From a virus: a stretch of DNA of 20,609 bases. Location: positions 1 to 20,609 of IMG/VR virus record IMGVR_UViG_3300022074_000470. The stretch is one strand, 5' to 3'. The notes below the pieces were generated by a model. It did not search any database, was not told the DNA's origin, and worked only from the letters and a program-made list of their open reading frames with translations. The position numbers and the translations under genes are program-made. Positions 1 through 7,112 of the stretch are shown piece after piece (the stretch's first letter is position 1; each line of letters starts with the position of its first letter).

Positions 1-535
1 CACCAGACTCACTAAGAATACTATTGCCAGCAGAATCCTTTAGCGGCAAACCTACGAGCGCACTGGTTTCATTGCGATGAACAACTGCGATTACATCTCC
101 GATAGACGGAGTTTCCGTAAAGCTAACTCGTTTCGTACTGGAATTGATTGAATAGTCCGCTGCAACTAGCTTTACACCGTTTAAATAAACATCCGTATAC
201 GCAGGAATCACATCAGCATTTAGCTGGACTGTGGTATCCCCAGATTGCCAAGTGTACTCGACTCTAGATTCTGATACCGACACACCCAGTGCTAATGCCC
301 GATTGCCCCGAATGACTACAACGTCACCGGAAACAGCAGCATTGGCTAGCGTGATGGTCACATTGTCACTACCCATCGTGTAGTCAGACTCAGAGAGTAG
401 TAATCCGTTTCGTGCGACAGAGACTGCGGAAGGATGAAACCCTCCAGTAATGAAAGCTGTCTGACTAGACGATGGAAAGAATTCTTCTCTGAACTGTGTG
501 CTTTGTAAAACGGGCTGATTGCCTATGTAGCTCAT
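1..535 (-). CDS. Fibre-like structural protein, 3' truncated by window edge
   Basis: The ATG at 533-535 opens a reading frame of 178 codons that stays open to the left edge, so the C-terminus is missing. The protein begins MSYIGNQPVLQST, an N-terminus also seen (MSYIG) in the 85-residue gene at 2214-2471. It contains two tandem beta-type modules: SVARNGLLLSESDYTMGSD...GDVVVIRGN and DVYLNGVKLVAADYSINS...GDVIAVVHRN. This pattern (V-x-x-NG-x-x-L...DY...GD-x-x-x-V) is a recurring repeat in phage tail-fibre proteins. The start codon directly abuts the TAG of an 18-codon minigene, and no strong ribosome binding site is visible, which suggests translational coupling. A role as a virion adhesin or fibre component is inferred from the repeats and the neighbouring genes. 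The specific ligand is unknown. Confidence 0.8.
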   Translation of the reverse strand, partial: MSYIGNQPVLQSTQFREEFFPSSSQTAFITGGFHPSAVSVARNGLLLSESDYTMGSDNVTITLANAAVSGDVVVIRGNRALALGVSVSESRVEYTWQSGDTTVQLNADVIPAYTDVYLNGVKLVAADYSINSSTKRVSFTETPSIGDVIAVVHRNETSALVGLPLKDSAGNSILSESG

Positions 536-592
536 CTACTTACTTTTGATTGGTAATTCAAAGAAGCGTTGTAATTGTTTGGCTGTCGTCAT
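536..592 (-). CDS. 18-residue minigene MTTAKQLQRFFELPIKSK
   Basis: This tiny frame fills the whole gap between two larger genes. Its ATG overlaps the TGA of the upstream 84-residue gene as ATGA, and its TAG directly abuts the ATG of the downstream fibre gene. The peptide MTTAKQLQRFFELPIKSK would form an amphipathic helix followed by a basic tail. It has no ribosome binding site of its own, so translation would depend on re-initiation after the upstream stop. The exact fit between neighbours is the main evidence. Alternatively the frame is only a ribosome bridge keeping translation coupled across the junction, with no function for the peptide itself. Confidence 0.5.
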   Translation of the reverse strand: MTTAKQLQRFFELPIKSK

Positions 593-843
593 ATTATTGA
601 TAATGCTGCTAAGTGGTCTTCATATGCACTAATCACATTTGACGTAAATACTGCTGAACAAACTGCTTGAACTTTTGCATCTCTACTAGAGTAATCGTCT
701 GTCGGTGAAATAACATAACGATGGTAGCTTTGTGAAATAACGTTTCCGTCTTCAAGCACCTGCACTGCTTCCCGAACTTGAACGTGATTGAATTGTCCAA
801 CTACTTCGATCTTGTCAGTTACTGTTTGTTTTGTTAGTGACAT
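589..843 (-). CDS. Conserved-looking small phage protein, 84 aa, unknown function
   Basis: The frame can be extended upstream to 936. The internal ATG at 841-843 is preferred because AAGGG lies a suitable distance before it, and the extension would overlap the neighbouring gene deeply with an unconvincing hydrophobic stretch. The protein reads MSLTKQTVTDKIEVVGQFNHVQVREAV and ends YEDHLAALSII. The KIEVVGxFNxVQVRxAxxVxEDGxxIxxSxHRxVISPxDD pattern looks like a small family that I associate with tail-fibre regions of aquatic phages. That association is from memory and was not searched. It overlaps the next minigene by ATGA. Its position in the adhesin operon suggests a virion or fibre-assembly role. 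No enzymatic motif is visible. Confidence 0.75.
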   Translation of the reverse strand: MSLTKQTVTDKIEVVGQFNHVQVREAVQVLEDGNVISQSYHRYVISPTDDYSSRDAKVQAVCSAVFTSNVISAYEDHLAALSII

Positions 844-853
844 AAAGTAACCC

Positions 854-1303
854 TTACGAATTAGTAAAATAAAATGCAGTTGCAACGAGAAGTGTGCAAG
901 TAGAAGTTGAACCAAAATAAAATTGTGTACTTGCAATTGCTACTTCTCCGCCTATATTGGCACTAATAGCATTAGTGGTAAAATAGCCAGACCCTGTAAT
1001 TGTTGCAGAAAACGGAAGTCCGGAATATTGAGCATAAGAAGATATTGCTAAGTTTGATCCACTAATTTTTATGGAAACGTAGACAACTCTCCCGATTTTA
1101 ACGTACTCACCAGCAGTTGTTGATACCGTTCCAGAAGGCGAAACATCTGCTGAAGGTGTCCAAGTTCCTTCCTCATAATCATCCATAACCTCGCTAGTCA
1201 TCCCGGAAACATTAGCATTGGCGCTAAAATCCAACCCGTATCCACTTGGCATAACAATGTTACTTCCGTCTATCAAACTCGCTAGCATTCGTGCGTTACT
1301 CAT
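854..1303 (-). CDS. Beta-rich tail-fibre / receptor-binding-like protein, 149 aa
   Basis: The N-terminal part (SNARMLASLIDGSNIVMPSGYGLDF) is followed by DDYEEGTWTPSADVSPSGTVSTTAGEYVKIGRVVYVSIKISG and then SGLPFSATITG. The (D)DYEEGTWTP...G-Y-x-KIG-x-x-VYV...GLPF signature is common in small phage fibre-tip and adhesin proteins, where it forms a beta-sandwich. No enzymatic motif is seen. Its ATG overlaps the stop of the chaperone-like gene (1300-1659) by four bases (ATGA), consistent with coupled translation. An adhesin role is inferred from the motif and the operon. It could equally be a trimeric fibre tip or a decoration on a larger fibre. Confidence 0.8.
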   Translation of the reverse strand: MSNARMLASLIDGSNIVMPSGYGLDFSANANVSGMTSEVMDDYEEGTWTPSADVSPSGTVSTTAGEYVKIGRVVYVSIKISGSNLAISSYAQYSGLPFSATITGSGYFTTNAISANIGGEVAIASTQFYFGSTSTCTLLVATAFYFTNS

Positions 1304-1659
1304 GCTTTACTCGGGGGTGTAGGCCAACCAACAACAAGGTTCCCATTTTTATCTAGTGTTGGTTTTGATGTTGCAGGAAGATTGCGTAGTTGTGTCCGAT
1401 AACTAGCCCACTCTGCCTGATCTGAGTACGGGTAGTCTGAAGACATGCGCCAATCTGTAGATGCTAGGAGTTGGTTGCGTTCTAATCTTAGTAATCGCAT
1501 AGGTTCTGCTACTACTAGTTCAGCAATCTTTGCTTGTATTTCTTCCGCAGTAGGTTTTCCCGTAGTTTCATCTAGCCAGACAACATCTTCGTATGCTGAT
1601 GTTTTTAATGACCAAGATGATCCGGGTCTTAGTTTAACTAGTGCAGTTTCTAAATTCAT
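1300..1659 (-). CDS. Phage tail assembly chaperone-like protein
   Basis: The C-terminal half matches the Phage_tail_APC type of tail or fibre assembly chaperone: MRLLRLERNQLLASTDWRMSSDYPYSDQ, then EWASYRTQLRNLP and PTLDKNGNLVVGWPTPP. The LRxxRNxLLxxTDW...W-x-x-YRxxLRxLP signature is diagnostic. The N-terminal half (about residues 1-50) contains a helix-rich stretch, GKPTAEEIQAKIAELVVAEPMRL. Proteins of this family help fold or trimerise tail fibres and are usually encoded next to the fibre they serve. Here fibre-like genes flank it on both sides. It overlaps both neighbours by ATGA, tying its synthesis to theirs. Family assignment is good; the client is unknown. Confidence 0.85.
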   Translation of the reverse strand: MNLETALVKLRPGSSWSLKTSAYEDVVWLDETTGKPTAEEIQAKIAELVVAEPMRLLRLERNQLLASTDWRMSSDYPYSDQAEWASYRTQLRNLPATSKPTLDKNGNLVVGWPTPPSKA

Positions 1660-2210
1660 GTAACCACCTCCATTATTGTCAGATGTGATGTTGCTCTATT
1701 AGCCCAAGTTGCATTAGATGTATCTGCGGCTCTATTGATAATAATGTTAGACCCATTTGTGCAACGTCCTCTTACTTTTACGTTTATAGATGTAACTCCA
1801 GGTGTCCACAAATAATTTAAAGAATGATTGGATGACTTATATATATCACCTGTACTACCACCAGAAACAGTTGAAATCATAGAAGCATTGCTTTGATTCC
1901 CTGTTGCTGTTGTATTTTGGTAAATTACTACATTAGACCCATCAACTATATTCAAAATTCCGTAGTCTCCTTGAGGTTGTCCTGCATACAGATTTACTAA
2001 TATTAAAACTTTATTACCGCTCGCTATAGTCATTGAGCAATTTAAATCAGTTACATCTGTATCTGATGTACCAATAGCTTGTGTACCATTAAATGATGAT
2101 GAAACAGTTTGAATAATATGCCCAGCAGGAAACTTTACACCACTATCCAACACTGCTTTACTATTCACAGTACTCGCTAACGTTAATCCATCTAGTTTAA
2201 TTGAACTCAT
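1656..2210 (-). CDS. Beta-rich virion adhesin-like protein, 184 aa
   Basis: The protein starts MSSIKLDGLTLASTVNSKAVLDSGVKFPAGHIIQTVSSSF and continues with a jelly-roll-like pattern (SGNKVLILVNLYAG, YGILNIVDGSNVVIYQN, SINVKVRGRCTNGSNIIINR) ending SHLTIMEVV. The GVKFPAGHIIQ...KILVxVNL...INRxxD...LTIMEV pattern recurs in small structural proteins and fibre tips of many aquatic phages. There is no signal peptide or catalytic motif. Its stop overlaps the chaperone-like gene start by ATGA, and it follows the 85-residue gene after three bases. It is most likely a receptor-binding or fibre subunit, possibly the chaperone's client. That pairing is inference from gene order. Confidence 0.8.
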   Translation of the reverse strand: MSSIKLDGLTLASTVNSKAVLDSGVKFPAGHIIQTVSSSFNGTQAIGTSDTDVTDLNCSMTIASGNKVLILVNLYAGQPQGDYGILNIVDGSNVVIYQNTTATGNQSNASMISTVSGGSTGDIYKSSNHSLNYLWTPGVTSINVKVRGRCTNGSNIIINRAADTSNATWANRATSHLTIMEVVT

Positions 2211-2213
2211 AAT

Positions 2214-2471
2214 CTAGTACGCATAAAGGGTTCCAGTTATATTGATGTCACCACCACTAAAATTTGGAGATCCACCAGCAATAATCATTTGGCCTTTGAC
2301 GATTATACTGTTTCCGGTAAAGGTAGTGTCTCCGAAATAGGCCCGATTTTCTGAAGTGTTGATTGTGATATTTCCTGTGATTAAATTCTGCTGAGATAGC
2401 CCATCGTGCTCATATACATCTATATCTGCAACAGTAGTTCTTGATTGAGCGTTAGCACCGATATAGCTCAT
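2214..2471 (-). CDS. Small MSYIG-type structural protein, 85 aa
   Basis: The protein begins MSYIGANAQSRTTVADIDVYEHDGLSQQNLI and then becomes a regular beta-strand repeat (ITGNITINTSENRAYFGDTTFTGNSIIVKGQ, then FSGGDINITGTLYAY). The N-terminus resembles that of the left-edge fibre gene (MSYIG). The alternating hydrophobic/polar pattern with Gly turns suggests a short beta-helix or beta-roll. No catalytic residues are evident. Its ATG overlaps the stop of the 117-residue gene by ATGA. The likely role is a small fibre subunit or an attachment peptide with a beta tip. Function is unknown beyond membership in the adhesin operon. Confidence 0.75.
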   Translation of the reverse strand: MSYIGANAQSRTTVADIDVYEHDGLSQQNLITGNITINTSENRAYFGDTTFTGNSIIVKGQMIIAGGSPNFSGGDINITGTLYAY

Positions 2472-2821
2472 GAGTTTTCTAACAATGAGGCTGTTGCTTG
2501 AATTGTGTTTGCTTGATCTGTATTTATGTAAATCTTGTCCGTCTGATTCAAAACAATTTTTGCAGAGACAACTTCTAACGTTGAACCAACAGGCACAGGC
2601 GCATTGCGAATAATGTAGATGTTATCGGATGCTGCACTACTGGCACTTTCTCTTTTATACATATCAACGTTCGCAGTAACGCTTCCAATGTTGCTAGCGT
2701 ATAATCCAATCAAAACTGCTCCAGTCGCATTAGGCACTCCCCCAGAAGCAGTTCCATCGTAAACAACTGTTTCCGTGTTTGCGGCGACAGTAACTCCTGT
2801 GGACTCACTAAGAAATGACAT
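2468..2821 (-). CDS. Small Ig-like/beta structural protein, 117 aa
   Basis: The sequence is beta-rich and Cys-free: SESTGVTVAANTETVVYDGTAS, VLIGLYASNIGSVTANVDMYKR, NIYIIRNAPVPVGSTLEVVSAKIVLNQTDKIYINTDQ. The N-terminal VAANTETVVY and the later VPxGSTLEVV...KIVLNQTDKIYI pattern is typical of small virion accessory proteins with an immunoglobulin-like sandwich. I recall similar proteins near phage fibres but cannot name a family with certainty. It starts 12 bases after the stop of the 626-residue collagen-like fibre and overlaps the next gene by ATGA. A structural role is inferred from fold type and context. Confidence 0.75.
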   Translation of the reverse strand: MSFLSESTGVTVAANTETVVYDGTASGGVPNATGAVLIGLYASNIGSVTANVDMYKRESASSAASDNIYIIRNAPVPVGSTLEVVSAKIVLNQTDKIYINTDQANTIQATASLLENS

Positions 2822-2833
2822 TATTTTACTCTC

Positions 2834-4714
2834 TTATAATGCAATGGCAAATGCAATCCCTTGGGCTTCTGTTAAGCCTCCCCCTTGGGCACCCGTTGGA
2901 CCTACTGGACCTTGAGGACCTGCTGGGCCTTCTGGAATTGTAAAATCAAAAACTGCTGCGGATGTTGTACCCGAATTTGTTACTGAAGCACTTCCTCCAC
3001 TAGGCCCTATCGTAACAGTCCCTGCTGCAATTGTTGCAGCGTTTCCTGCTGGACCTTGTGCCCCTGTTGGTATTACGAAATCTAGTGTTGCAGCAGTTGT
3101 GGAACCACTGTTCGTAACTGCAGCACTCCCTCCAGCGGCTGCTGTGGTCGTTGTTCCAACGTTCACGGTGGCGGCTGTTCCTGCGGGACCAGGAGGAATG
3201 GTTATGTAGTTAGAGTAGGTTGTGGGGGTTGTATCAAACTGAAGTCTTGCTTCTGATGGATTGTTCGTATTTATCTCCCAACCCGCTACCCCTGTTCCCG
3301 TTAGCCCGGTGGCACCCGTGGGACCCTGCGCTCCCGTTGGACCAATTGGGCCTGCGTTTCCTGTCGATCCCGCCGGACCTGCTGGACCTTGTGAGCCTGC
3401 CGGACCTGTTGATCCACCAGGACCTGGAGGACCTTGGGGGCCTGTTGGCCCGATGGGACCTGCTGGACCTGTTGCTCCTGGTGCGCCGTCAGCCCCTGAC
3501 GGCCCAGATGGACCTGCCGGACCAATAGGACCCTGTGCCCCCGCTGCTCCCGTTGCCCCTGCTGGACCAGTTGCTCCTGCTGGACCTGCTACCCCCGCTG
3601 GACCTTGTGCCCCTGTGTCTCCTGCTGGACCTGTGATTCCTTGAATTGACATGTCCAAAACGAACTGCCAGTGATCACTAGTTCCAACGTTTCCTTGACC
3701 TGCTCCCTTGTACAAGTACAACCGGCCATACTCTGTGGCTGTGTCATCTCCCCCAATTACTGCAAATTGCCCCAACGCAATTCCAACGTTCGTGGTAGGA
3801 TCTGTATCAAACAGCAAATCTGATAAACTGTTGTAAATGTGGGCAATGTAAAAAGCCCCTGCTGTTGATCCTGCAATTCCCTGTGGTCCCGTTGGTCCTG
3901 TGTCTCCTTGAGGCCCTGATGGCCCCTGCTCTCCTTGTGGACCTGTCGGCCCCGCTGGTCCTATAGCTCCTGCTGGACCTGTGCTTCCAACATCTCCTGC
4001 TGGGCCTGCTGGCCCCACAGGGCCTTGTTCTCCAGTTGGCCCTGCTGGTCCAGTAGGACCTGTGTTTCCAATTGGTCCTGTCGGTCCTGTTGGCCCAATT
4101 GGTCCTTCGGGTCCCGTAGGTCCTGCTGGTCCCGTTGCACCAGTGGCTCCATCGGTGCCATCTGCACCTGCTGGTCCTGCAACTCCTGCGGGTCCTTGAT
4201 TCCCTGTGATTCCTTGCAGCCCTTGAGGACCTGTTGGTCCTGCTGGTCCCGCTGGTCCCGCTGGTCCTTTGATATTTGGAATTGTGTAAGTGAATCGATT
4301 TGGAAATCCAGTCAGCGCAATTGTATTTCCAATGCCAGCTTGGTTTCCTGACCAATAATGCGCGGTTGATGGGGCAGAACTTCCAACAGTAAACGTTAGC
4401 GTTGCTGAAGTGGGTGCAGATGAAAGGGCTTCAAATGCTGTGGCGAACGTAGCGTAAGTGTTGTAAGTCGTTCCGTCTATGTCGTAAACCACCCCTTCGG
4501 TGCTGCCAAAACCATTCTGATCTGCACGATTGCTGATGGCCAATAGATAGGCATTGTTGCCACCACCGTTAAACACACTGGAATCACTAAGGTCAAAAAT
4601 AAATATGTCATTCAGAACCCCTGTTAACGCTGGAGCTTCTTGGCCACTGCCTCCCGATAGAGTAAGTACAAAATCATTGTTACTGACAGTGACGGCGTAG
4701 GTATATGTAGCCAT
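2834..4714 (-). CDS. Collagen-like phage tail fibre with two Gly-X-Y tracts, 626 aa
   Basis: The layout is an N-terminal beta domain (about 1-149), an uninterrupted Gly-X-Y tract (about 150-284, roughly 45 triplets), a short globular insert (about 285-358, with [17 protein letters not shown] and YGRLYLYKG), and a second uninterrupted Gly-X-Y tract (about 359-477, roughly 39 triplets). A C-terminal region (about 478-626) follows, with two copies of a VTNSGxTxAAxxDFxIPxG module and a final collagen-like patch. Gly-X-Y tracts in phage fibres form trimeric triple helices, so this is probably a homotrimeric fibre shaft. The X and Y positions are rich in Pro, Ala and Thr. The start overlaps the previous stop as TAATG. 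Overlapping frames here are low-complexity shadows of the GGN-CCN codons. The fibre call is secure; the ligand is unknown. Confidence 0.9.
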   Translation of the reverse strand: MATYTYAVTVSNNDFVLTLSGGSGQEAPALTGVLNDIFIFDLSDSSVFNGGGNNAYLLAISNRADQNGFGSTEGVVYDIDGTTYNTYATFATAFEALSSAPTSATLTFTVGSSAPSTAHYWSGNQAGIGNTIALTGFPNRFTYTIPNIKGPAGPAGPAGPTGPQGLQGITGNQGPAGVAGPAGADGTDGATGATGPAGPTGPEGPIGPTGPTGPIGNTGPTGPAGPTGEQGPVGPAGPAGDVGSTGPAGAIGPAGPTGPQGEQGPSGPQGDTGPTGPQGIAGSTAGAFYIAHIYNSLSDLLFDTDPTTNVGIALGQFAVIGGDDTATEYGRLYLYKGAGQGNVGTSDHWQFVLDMSIQGITGPAGDTGAQGPAGVAGPAGATGPAGATGAAGAQGPIGPAGPSGPSGADGAPGATGPAGPIGPTGPQGPPGPGGSTGPAGSQGPAGPAGSTGNAGPIGPTGAQGPTGATGLTGTGVAGWEINTNNPSEARLQFDTTPTTYSNYITIPPGPAGTAATVNVGTTTTAAAGGSAAVTNSGSTTAATLDFVIPTGAQGPAGNAATIAAGTVTIGPSGGSASVTNSGTTSAAVFDFTIPEGPAGPQGPVGPTGAQGGGLTEAQGIAFAIAL

Positions 4715-7110
4715 TAGTTTCTACCTGTTGCGTAGAAGTCCAAGAAATCACATCCGACAATTGGTGTGCTTAATCCATTAAAAAATTCAAAACAACGAAT
4801 CACTGCCCAGACTTCTGGACTTGTGCTTTCTTTTTTCTCTAAAATGAAGTCCATTCCTAGCCTTCCACTGTCCCCGCCAGAAAGTGTCAACGTTGGGCTG
4901 CTCTGGAACTCAGAACTTACTCCCGATTTGCTTGCTGTTGCCCCTCCTACCGAAAGTAACGTGTTTTGGAATCCTTCCCACCGAAGTCTGAAATACGAAC
5001 CTCCTGCTGGTAGATTCCCTAACGTCAAGGTGTTTCCACTGATTGATAACGTTGGATAATTTGATCCCAGCGGAGAAACGTAACCCAAATTAAAGGGATT
5101 CGCAGATGTTGAATCGTTTCTATACAAGGTGAAAAAGAAATCTGTTAATTCAGTCGGGTCTGCTTCTGCGTTCGGAGTCAACGTTAACTGCTGTGGAGTA
5201 TTGTTCCCCGATGAAATCAAAGATCCGGTTGGAGTCAACGTTTCTATACCTGTTGCTACAATCGAAACCCCATCAATTTCCATACGTTGCAGGTAGTAAT
5301 TTGCGATAGTTCGATTAAATCTCCAATTGAAACTGGCTGCAGGGGCTGCAGGCCAATCACTTTTCTGATCATACGAAAGAGATGTTGTGCTGGCACGATA
5401 CAACCGTTCCCTTGCATCATCGTATGTGAATTGCGGTGTGCTACTAATTCCTAGAACTTCTGCTCTTGTTTCGTAAATATTGCTGTAATTATAACTAGTT
5501 TCAAATCTTGTAGATGATATTGGATTGGATGAGTACGAAATCACAGTCTCCGAATATCTTTCTGTATCTTCAATCGGATTTCCGTAAGTATAAGTCGTTA
5601 GACTGTCTCGTTTTTTATCGTAAGTGTAATTTGTCCCACTTGCGGAAATTCCATAATTTAATGGATAGACTTTACTGGGAACTCCAAGTTCATAATAAAA
5701 AATTGAAGCGTTTCCTTCGGTTGTTTGTTCGCGTTGATTCCCTTTTTTAAAAATCAATCCAAAATACGGTGTTGGATAGGCAAAAAAGCTATTTGCTACT
5801 TGCTCATCAACATTTCTTGCGTTGGAATAATATGTACCAAAAATATTACCATTTAAAGGTGATGTTAGATCAAAGCCGTTGTAATTCCCATCTAAACGAA
5901 GTTGGATAAATCCTTCATTAAATGCAGGAGTACCAGTAGCCATAAACCCTTCTTTAATATTTGCATACCTCCAATATTTTTTATTTGCCTTGTCGTACAC
6001 ATAATTCCATACAATTCCAGTACGGATTGTATCCCTAGTTACCGTGATGCCACCAACAGTCTTTGTCGTAATCGTTGGTTCTGTTGAATGATAGGTGATG
6101 TCCGTTATCCCATTCATTGAGACTGTAAGTTTGAATGGGTTTGTGCCTCCAACTTGCTCAATCTTCCAATAATCATCTACATCGTACAAATCAGTTTTAC
6201 TGATTACTGTGTCATCTCTTGTGTACAATAAATTATTTTTTTCCCAAAATTTGTCCCCGCCTTTTGTCCACTCGTCATAGCCATCCACCGTTACGGTTGG
6301 CGAAGTTTTTGTGTAACCCATTTGAGGAGCGTTCGTTGGAGTAACATCTACTACTGTTGTTGACGGAGTACGAACTCTTAAATAGGTATCCGTTGTTGAG
6401 TAGTAGTACACTCCATTCTTGCGCCACTGGTAGTACCCATTTACGTCCTGTGACCCAGCACCACTGTATATGTAAGCAATTCCATCGTTCCAGAAATTTG
6501 CATTCGTTCGATTGCTTGAATCAACAATCGTTTCTCTAGTTAAAAACTGAGTTGATTCTGTACGAGTGTACAAAAATCCATTGCTCGGATGCTGCCAACC
6601 TTCGCCTCCCGATACGGTCCATTTCCGATATCCATTCGTGTCATATTCGTTCGTTGCTGAATATCCGTGCAGCCCAGCATTGCTACTTGTCAATTGCTCT
6701 GAAATTGGTGTGTTGATCGGTGCAGAACTAGATTTTATGTTATTACCAATCTGAAAATAAGGGCCAGCACTCCCCTTGTACCATGTGTTGTAGCCTCGGC
6801 TTGAACCACTTTGGGAGTAACCAAACTCTGAGGCAGTTGATGTTGTAATTAATACTTGCTCTGCTGGCACATATTGTCTGCCACCGTTGGATGCGACTAA
6901 CTCCAAATTAGGATTTGAATTGGCATATGCCACATTCATCTGCAGATTTACTGCACCATAAAAATCAGAAAAACTGATGGGATTCCCTGCTCTGGGAATT
7001 ATAGAAGCTACACCATAGTATTCTGACAAAAAGTCCCCACCAGGGATGATGTCCCCAAATTCGTTACTTATCTGATCTAAACTAATTTGTCCGGTTGCTG
7101 GTAGTGGCAT
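4714..7110 (-). CDS. Large Tyr/Trp-repeat tail protein, 798 aa
   Basis: The N-terminus ([19 protein letters not shown] to ISFSDFYGA, about residues 1-52) matches the LPxxGxISLxQI...ISxxxFYG segment found at the start of many phage minor-tail and fibre proteins. Residues about 100-330 hold spaced repeats around GYNTWYKG (106), [11 protein letters not shown] (159), [10 protein letters not shown] (224), [10 protein letters not shown] (277) and [11 protein letters not shown] (312). Several are followed by a YTR/YST-x-x-T strand. The middle is rich in Tyr, Asn, Ser and Thr. The C-terminal part (about 660-798) looks like beta-sandwich domains ([40 protein letters not shown]). No hydrolase motif was recognised. 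It is probably a surface adhesin lying between two collagen-like fibres. Two bases separate it from the preceding stop. Confidence 0.8.
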   Translation of the reverse strand: MPLPATGQISLDQISNEFGDIIPGGDFLSEYYGVASIIPRAGNPISFSDFYGAVNLQMNVAYANSNPNLELVASNGGRQYVPAEQVLITTSTASEFGYSQSGSSRGYNTWYKGSAGPYFQIGNNIKSSSAPINTPISEQLTSSNAGLHGYSATNEYDTNGYRKWTVSGGEGWQHPSNGFLYTRTESTQFLTRETIVDSSNRTNANFWNDGIAYIYSGAGSQDVNGYYQWRKNGVYYYSTTDTYLRVRTPSTTVVDVTPTNAPQMGYTKTSPTVTVDGYDEWTKGGDKFWEKNNLLYTRDDTVISKTDLYDVDDYWKIEQVGGTNPFKLTVSMNGITDITYHSTEPTITTKTVGGITVTRDTIRTGIVWNYVYDKANKKYWRYANIKEGFMATGTPAFNEGFIQLRLDGNYNGFDLTSPLNGNIFGTYYSNARNVDEQVANSFFAYPTPYFGLIFKKGNQREQTTEGNASIFYYELGVPSKVYPLNYGISASGTNYTYDKKRDSLTTYTYGNPIEDTERYSETVISYSSNPISSTRFETSYNYSNIYETRAEVLGISSTPQFTYDDARERLYRASTTSLSYDQKSDWPAAPAASFNWRFNRTIANYYLQRMEIDGVSIVATGIETLTPTGSLISSGNNTPQQLTLTPNAEADPTELTDFFFTLYRNDSTSANPFNLGYVSPLGSNYPTLSISGNTLTLGNLPAGGSYFRLRWEGFQNTLLSVGGATASKSGVSSEFQSSPTLTLSGGDSGRLGMDFILEKKESTSPEVWAVIRCFEFFNGLSTPIVGCDFLDFYATGRN

Positions 7111-7112
7111 AA

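Noticed and set aside
844-936. Longer start for the 84-residue gene
   Set aside because: The added 31 residues lie in an overlap with the neighbouring gene, while a better AAGGG-preceded ATG occurs at 843.
3261-3644. Plus-strand Pro-rich frame of 127 residues
   Set aside because: It is the antisense shadow of the Gly-X-Y codons of the collagen-like fibre; GGN-CCN repeats keep the opposite strand open.
3807-4355. Minus-strand 182-residue Arg/Ser/Thr-rich frame inside the collagen-like fibre
   Set aside because: Low-complexity off-frame shadow of Gly-X-Y repeats; the true frame has recognisable domains on both sides.
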